Shown here one piece after another: positions 43,912-47,610 of a stretch of 47,610 bases of DNA. A model generated the notes under the pieces. It made no database searches. It saw only the letters and a list, made by a program, of their open reading frames with translations, and had not been told where the DNA came from. This stretch comes from Bacteroidota bacterium. Lineage in GTDB: Bacteria; Bacteroidota; Bacteroidia; Flavobacteriales_F; PHOS-HE28. Both the position numbers and the translations under genes were made by a program. Where the stretch lies: contig JAFEAI010000052.1 of NCBI GenBank assembly GCA_018266475.1, forward strand, positions 1 through 47,610, written 5' to 3'. The number at the start of each line of letters is the position of its first letter. The stretch's first letter is position 1.

Positions 43912-46239
43912 TTAGAAGGAGTACATGAAGCCCACGCTGGGGATCACCGGCAACTGGTACACTTCCTTGCCGGTAAGGCGGTCGCGGTAGAAGATGTTCT
44001 TGCGGTCGTACACGTTGGTCACGCTAAGGTCCATTTGCAGCGATTGGTGCTCGCTGAACTTCCAGGTCTTGGTCACCCCCAGGTCCAGGCGGTGGTAGTC
44101 GGTAAGGCGTCCGCCGTTGAGGGGGCCGTAGATGATGCCCATGGTTCCGTTGGCGGCATTGATGTCGGAGTAGATGCCGTTGCTGAAGGGCAGACGCTCG
44201 TAGAAGCCCTGGTTTTGGGTGAAGGGGAAGCCTGAGCCGTAGTTCCAGCGGGCGTTGGCCTTCCAGCTTTCGTGGCGCCCGAAGGTGTAGCTGGCCACCA
44301 GGTTCACGTTGTGGCGGCGGTCCCAAATGGGGTTGTAGGTCTGGTGGCCGTCCCAGCGGTCCACGAAGTTGAGCGAGTACACCAGCCAGAGGTAGAGGCC
44401 GTTCTGCTCGTACTTCACCAGCAGGTCGGCACCGTAGGCGTTGCCGCTTTCCAGGGTGAAGTCCTTCTTGAGCTCATCGGGCTTGCTTGCAAACTCGGGA
44501 GTGTCGTTGTAGAGCTTGTCGCGGTTCAGGTTGGTCACTTGGCCGAAGTGCTTGTAGTAGCCTTCCAGGTTGATGCTGGCCTTGCGGGAGAGGTCGTACT
44601 CGAATCCGCCCACCACGTGGCTGGCGCGCTGGAGGGGGTTTTGCACCTGGCGGACGGAGCCGTCGGGCATGGTCATTGTCTTGGGGATATCATCCGGGGC
44701 GGTGATGAATCCGTAGAAGAGGTTCACCACGTCGCGGTCGTTGTTGGTGGCGATGAGGTTTTGGCTGTACAGGCCTGCAGCGCCCTTGAAGCGGAGGCGG
44801 TCGTTGATGTTCCACTTGAACCCGAGGCGGGGCTCGGGGCTCATCACGGCGAGGGTGGAGTAGTACTGGAGGCGCATGCCGGGGTCCAGCACCCATTGGC
44901 CCACGCGGAGCTTGTAGGTGAGGTAGCCGGCCAGCTCGGTGCTCACCTTCTGCACCTGCAGTTTGTAGCCCAAGGAGTTGAAGTAGCTCAGGTCGGTGTT
45001 CACGCCGTTGACCTCCAGGCCGTAGTGGATCTCATTGTTGCCCATGAAGTACTTGAAATCGAGGCCGGCGTTGAAGTTGCTGATGGCACTGGTGCGGGGC
45101 TGCAGGTTTCCTTCCAACAGCTCGATCTTGTAGTTGCTCACGGCGAACACGCCTTCAATGAGCACGGCACTGCCCGAAGGCACCAGCACGAAGTTGGTGC
45201 CCGCGCCCCAGTTCTTCCAATCCAGGTCGCTGATGCCGCGGAACTTGGCTCCGTCGGTGAAGTTGAACCCGAAGAAGTTGACCTTGCTGCCGTTGGCGGC
45301 ATTGATGGAGATCTTGCCGTAGAGGTCGCTGAACTTGAAGGGCAGGCCGGCGGAATCGGCGTAGTTGTACAGGCTCTTGCTGGTTTGGTCCAGGTAGCTG
45401 TGCTTGAAGTTGATCAGGAAGGAGCTGCTGCCCTGCCCGGGGGCGGTCTGCTTTTTCAGCGGTCCTTCCAGCAGGCCCTTGGCGGCGAAGGTGCTTGCGC
45501 CCACCTTGCCTCCCAAGCGGGTCTTGTTGCCGTCGCGGGTGGTGATGTCCATCACGCTGCTGATGCGTCCGCCATACTCGGCGTTGAACCCGCCGGTGAG
45601 GATGTCCGCGTTGCGGATGATGTCGTTGTCGAACACGCTGAACAGGCCGATGCTGTGGAAGGGGTTGTACAGGGTCATGCCGTCCAGCAGCACCTTGTTC
45701 ATCACGGGCGATCCGCCGCGGATGTAGAGCTGGCCGCCCTGGTCGCCGGTGAACACCACGCCGGGCACCACCTGCATGTACTGCGCCAGGTCGGCCTGCC
45801 CGCCGATGGCCGGCATGCGCTCGATCTGCTTGGGGGTGAGCTTGGTAACGCCCACGCGCACGGTGTTCTGGGCCTTCTGCTGCTCGGCCGTCACCTCCAC
45901 GGCCTGCATCTGTATGGTGGCTTTCTTCAGGTAGAGCTGCTCGGTGATGATCTGGTCGGCCTTCACGTCCACCGCCTTGGTCAGCGTGTCAAACCCCATG
46001 GTCACTATGCGCAGGGTGTATGCCCCAGGCGGCACCTTGCTGATGGAGAAATAGCCGTTCACATCGGTTTGGATGCCGTGGTTGGTGGCGCCCCACAGGG
46101 AAACCGGGGTGAAGATGGCGGGCTCGCCGGTGGATTCATCGTACACAAAGCCGCGCACGGTGCCGTTTTGCGCTGCAGCCAGCAGCGGAAGCATCAGCAG
46201 GAACAAGAGGGTGAAGCGGCGGGTAGGATGGAAGGGCAT
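43912..46239 (-). CDS. TonB-dependent outer-membrane receptor
   Basis: This is a 775-residue receptor from MPFHPTRRFTLLFLLMLPLL with a signal peptide ending AAAQ. Residues 25-110 are a CarboxypepD_reg-like domain (VRGFVYDESTGEPAIFTPV), 120-230 the plug domain (YMQVVPGVVFTGDQGGQLYIRGG), and the rest the 22-strand barrel, ending VIPSVGFMYSF with the terminal Phe. It imports a ligand through the outer membrane using TonB energy. No SusD-like partner or lipoprotein adjoins it, so it is not a SusCD pair and the ligand is unknown. A TATTTTTG box (46266-46273, minus) is 26 nt upstream. Confidence 0.93.
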   Translation of the reverse strand: MPFHPTRRFTLLFLLMLPLLAAAQNGTVRGFVYDESTGEPAIFTPVSLWGATNHGIQTDVNGYFSISKVPPGAYTLRIVTMGFDTLTKAVDVKADQIITEQLYLKKATIQMQAVEVTAEQQKAQNTVRVGVTKLTPKQIERMPAIGGQADLAQYMQVVPGVVFTGDQGGQLYIRGGSPVMNKVLLDGMTLYNPFHSIGLFSVFDNDIIRNADILTGGFNAEYGGRISSVMDITTRDGNKTRLGGKVGASTFAAKGLLEGPLKKQTAPGQGSSSFLINFKHSYLDQTSKSLYNYADSAGLPFKFSDLYGKISINAANGSKVNFFGFNFTDGAKFRGISDLDWKNWGAGTNFVLVPSGSAVLIEGVFAVSNYKIELLEGNLQPRTSAISNFNAGLDFKYFMGNNEIHYGLEVNGVNTDLSYFNSLGYKLQVQKVSTELAGYLTYKLRVGQWVLDPGMRLQYYSTLAVMSPEPRLGFKWNINDRLRFKGAAGLYSQNLIATNNDRDVVNLFYGFITAPDDIPKTMTMPDGSVRQVQNPLQRASHVVGGFEYDLSRKASINLEGYYKHFGQVTNLNRDKLYNDTPEFASKPDELKKDFTLESGNAYGADLLVKYEQNGLYLWLVYSLNFVDRWDGHQTYNPIWDRRHNVNLVASYTFGRHESWKANARWNYGSGFPFTQNQGFYERLPFSNGIYSDINAANGTMGIIYGPLNGGRLTDYHRLDLGVTKTWKFSEHQSLQMDLSVTNVYDRKNIFYRDRLTGKEVYQLPVIPSVGFMYSF

Positions 46240-46265
46240 GCGGGCTGGTTTCCGTGCAAGGGGGA

Positions 46266-46273
46266 CAAAAATA
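46266..46273 (-). promoter_or_regulatory. Promoter -7 box of the TonB receptor gene
   Basis: Minus-strand TATTTTTG is a full TAnnTTTG match. Confidence 0.55.
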
Positions 46274-46358
46274 GGCGCAGGTGGAATAGGACCGCGATCG
46301 GCCCCTGGGCTATTGGGGCTTATCCATGCGCCTGGCGGCGCATTCACATCACTGTCTT

Positions 46359-46444
46359 GAACCACGGATGCACGCGGATGCACACGGATAGGGAAGGTTG
46401 GTTTGCTTGGCAGGTGGGGCCGTGATCCGTGTCCATCCGTGGTT
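46359..46444. repeat. Inverted repeat of the accacggatg type
   Basis: gaaccacggatgcacgcgga with gcacacggat on the left is answered by atccgtgtccatccgtggtt on the right. This family of dispersed palindromes encodes frames such as NHGCTRMHTD and is seen in many environmental bacterial genomes. Confidence 0.6.
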
Positions 46445-46550
46445 TGTATTCCATTGGAAGCCGCGCCCGCAGGGAGCAATAGACCCGATGGCCCTGTGTC
46501 AGGCCCGCCGTGCGCGGCGTTGGATGCATTCCTGGCCCCCATTTCCATGA

Positions 46551-46630
46551 CCTCTTCACCTCTTCACCTCTTCACCTCTTCACCTCTTCACCTCTTCACC
46601 TCTTCACCTCTTCACCTCTTCACCTCTTCA
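46551..46630. repeat. Perfect 8-bp tandem array, ten copies of cctcttca
   Basis: Ten identical units occupy 80 bp with no error. The reverse complement tgaagagg is the unit of the imperfect array at 22634-22785. Confidence 0.95.
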
Positions 46631-46731
46631 CCTCCTGCAGGACCTCGCCAACCCAAATCTCCGATCCATTTCCCACCCTGCGTCCCGGTGGCATAACTTA
46701 TCAACCATTCATGCTTTTCACATAAATTCCG

Positions 46732-46739
46732 TTATCTTC
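46732..46739 (+). promoter_or_regulatory. Candidate -7 box of the last gene
   Basis: TATCTTCG lies in the AT-richest stretch of the region. If used, the transcript would have a leader of about 355-370 nt before the partial CDS. Confidence 0.45.
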
Positions 46740-46798
46740 GTTGCATCATGAACGCGCAACTTTCCCATAGCCTTGTTGCTTGGATTGCGCGTTGCGCC

Positions 46799-46846
46799 AA
46801 CAGGCCAACAGGCCAACAGGCCAACAGGCCAACAGGCCAACAGGCC
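46799..46846. repeat. Perfect 8-bp tandem array, six copies of aacaggcc
   Basis: Six identical units lie within a short frame (46748-46918) and downstream of the promoter box. A change of one unit would shift that frame because 8 is not a multiple of 3. Confidence 0.9.
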
Positions 46847-46902
46847 ACACAATTTTCAAAAGCCCACAAGGTAACACGGCATGGTGTTGCCCCAACGATA
46901 AA

Positions 46903-47029
46903 GCCCCCGGTGCGCTAACACCGAGGGCCTTGGTCGCTCATGTCCCACCAACTCGCGAAAGAAGATGAACAGAAGCTGAGCAAAGGTACCGACCCCGCCC
47001 GGAACAAGCTGCATGCCGGGCGGGGCGGT
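46903..47029 (+). promoter_or_regulatory. Two strong hairpins in the leader of the last gene
   Basis: Hairpin 1 pairs gcccccggtg (46903-46912) with caccgagggc (46919-46928), one mismatch, loop 6 nt. Hairpin 2 pairs accg-a-ccccgcccgg (46988-47002) with ccgggcggggcggt (47016-47029), one bulge, loop 13 nt. They may attenuate transcription or control translation. An open frame runs through from ATG 46940 into the CDS, so part of this could alternatively be coding. Confidence 0.45.
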
Positions 47030-47101
47030 GAGCACCCGGTGCCGCAAGCGGGCCGGAAGCGGAAGATAATCTTCCAAGTGCCAAAGATGTGGCGAACAAG
47101 A

Positions 47102-47610
47102 ATGGAGATGAACAACATGCTCAACGCACTCCTTTCTTCCTTGACAAACAACGCTGCCCGCGCCATCCCCTTGGCCGTGGTGGCAGCCCTCGCCGCGATG
47201 GCGACGGCACAGAACCTGGTGCCCAACCCCAGCTTTGAGGATACGGTGGATTGTAGCACCCCGACCCAATGCACCTTGCTGAAGGCCACCCATTGGTATA
47301 ATCCCACAATATCAACGCCGGACGTATGGGATGCGGATACCGCCCGCCTATGCGGGTACGATATTCGTACTCAAGGAGTGGGCCAAATGCAGCCGCAGGA
47401 TGGTGATCGGATGGCCGGTGGCTTTTTCTGGGATGGCCCTTCCAATGGACCTACTCGGGAATACATGCTTACACGCTTGACCGAAGAGTTGGCCCCGGAA
47501 GCTGCCTACCAAGTATCACTTTGGTACGTGCGTAATGCTGCTTTCGGGTCGGCGGTGGACCATATCGGAATATGGCTGGGGAATGACAGCATACATGAGC
47601 CCACATGGGG
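47102..47610 (+). CDS. Secreted protein with NLVPNPSFE module (cut by window end)
   Basis: The frame is open from ATG codons at 47102, 47108 and 47117 to the last base, giving about 169 residues, and the 3' end is missing. A signal peptide (IPLAVVAALAAMATAQ) leads to NLVPNPSFEDTVDCSTPTQC, then TEELAPEAAYQVSLWYVRNA and VDHIGIWLGN. This N-terminal module is common in Bacteroidota exported proteins that carry type IX secretion or OmpA-like C-termini; the OmpA-family gene at 29177 starts the same way. A longer start at 46940 is in frame but would add 54 residues before the signal peptide and covers a strong hairpin, so it is less likely. Confidence 0.75.
   Translation, partial: MEMNNMLNALLSSLTNNAARAIPLAVVAALAAMATAQNLVPNPSFEDTVDCSTPTQCTLLKATHWYNPTISTPDVWDADTARLCGYDIRTQGVGQMQPQDGDRMAGGFFWDGPSNGPTREYMLTRLTEELAPEAAYQVSLWYVRNAAFGSAVDHIGIWLGNDSIHEPTW

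Larger units (their letters stand above)
46274..46731. other. Repeat-rich intergenic region
   Basis: No gene is supported in 458 bp. It holds an inverted repeat of accacggatg type (46359-46444), the 17-mer agacccgatggccctgt (46481-46497) shared with 14993-15009, and the perfect octamer array at 46551-46630. Confidence 0.6.

Noticed and set aside
44272..46425. 717-codon frame antisense to the TonB receptor
   Set aside because: It is Val/His/Gly-rich low-complexity translation of the receptor's opposite strand.
46551..46630. Coding repeat protein (LHLFTSSP...)
   Set aside because: The frame only reflects the 8-bp array and has no promoter or conserved flank.
46856..47293. 145-codon minus-strand frame antisense to the last gene
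   Set aside because: It overlaps the signal-peptide gene and the leader hairpins and shows no family features.

Overview
The window looks like a high-GC member of the Bacteroidota, most likely Flavobacteriales, and probably an environmental genome. The case rests on many promoters of the Bacteroidota -7 form TAnnTTTG/TAnnTTCG, no Shine-Dalgarno pattern at most starts, a TonB-dependent receptor with a CarboxypepD_reg-like N-terminus, an S46 dipeptidyl peptidase, several Bacteroidota-type outer-membrane barrels, a SiaB-like kinase protein and a tmRNA with tag GNTDYALAA. No lineage marker such as 16S rRNA is present, so this is inference.

Region 1 (1-11000) is the accessory part. It starts with spaced 20-bp repeats that resemble the end of an IS21-like element. 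The beta-oxidation pair fadB (8541-10904, minus) and fadA (863-2038, minus), normally adjacent, are split by about 6.2 kb of visibly more AT-rich DNA. All genes of that insert lie on the minus strand. In transcription order they are a zinc-ribbon protein, a PD-(D/E)XK nuclease, a small acidic protein, a fused XamI-like restriction enzyme/N6-adenine methylase, an uncharacterised membrane protein, a GNAT-like protein and a 148-residue unknown protein whose stop codon overlaps the fadA start. Related repeats of about 140 bp lie directly behind both fadA and fadB.

Region 2 (11000-21100) is core genome: two envelope lipoproteins, a SiaB-like protein, a saccharopine/lysine dehydrogenase-like enzyme, tmRNA (ssrA) followed by a decayed GIY-YIG gene, a barrel protein with a GT-C glycosyltransferase, NADP isocitrate dehydrogenase, and dnaX. 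dnaX carries an A9 slippery run after which both alternative frames stop within a few codons, the layout used elsewhere to make the short gamma subunit.

Region 3 (21100-33900) holds the rpsF-rpsR-rplI operon with a textbook terminator, a ThrE-type exporter, aconitase (which works with icd in the TCA cycle), three outer-membrane barrels, an OmpA-family protein, a UMF1-type MFS transporter, L-2-hydroxyglutarate oxidase and one more barrel.

Region 4 (33900-47610) has a conserved protein of unknown role, DinB, purB, a DUF6438-like lipoprotein, an S46 peptidase of DPP7 type, a small secreted protein, yidC, pyrG, a TonB-dependent receptor, and the start of a secreted protein cut by the window end.

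Two themes run through the intergenic DNA. Tandem arrays with a period of exactly 8 bp appear at several places with different unit sequences. Several families of small palindromic repeats recur. In addition, several genes have the -7 promoter box only 4-9 nt before ATG, which implies leaderless or nearly leaderless mRNAs.
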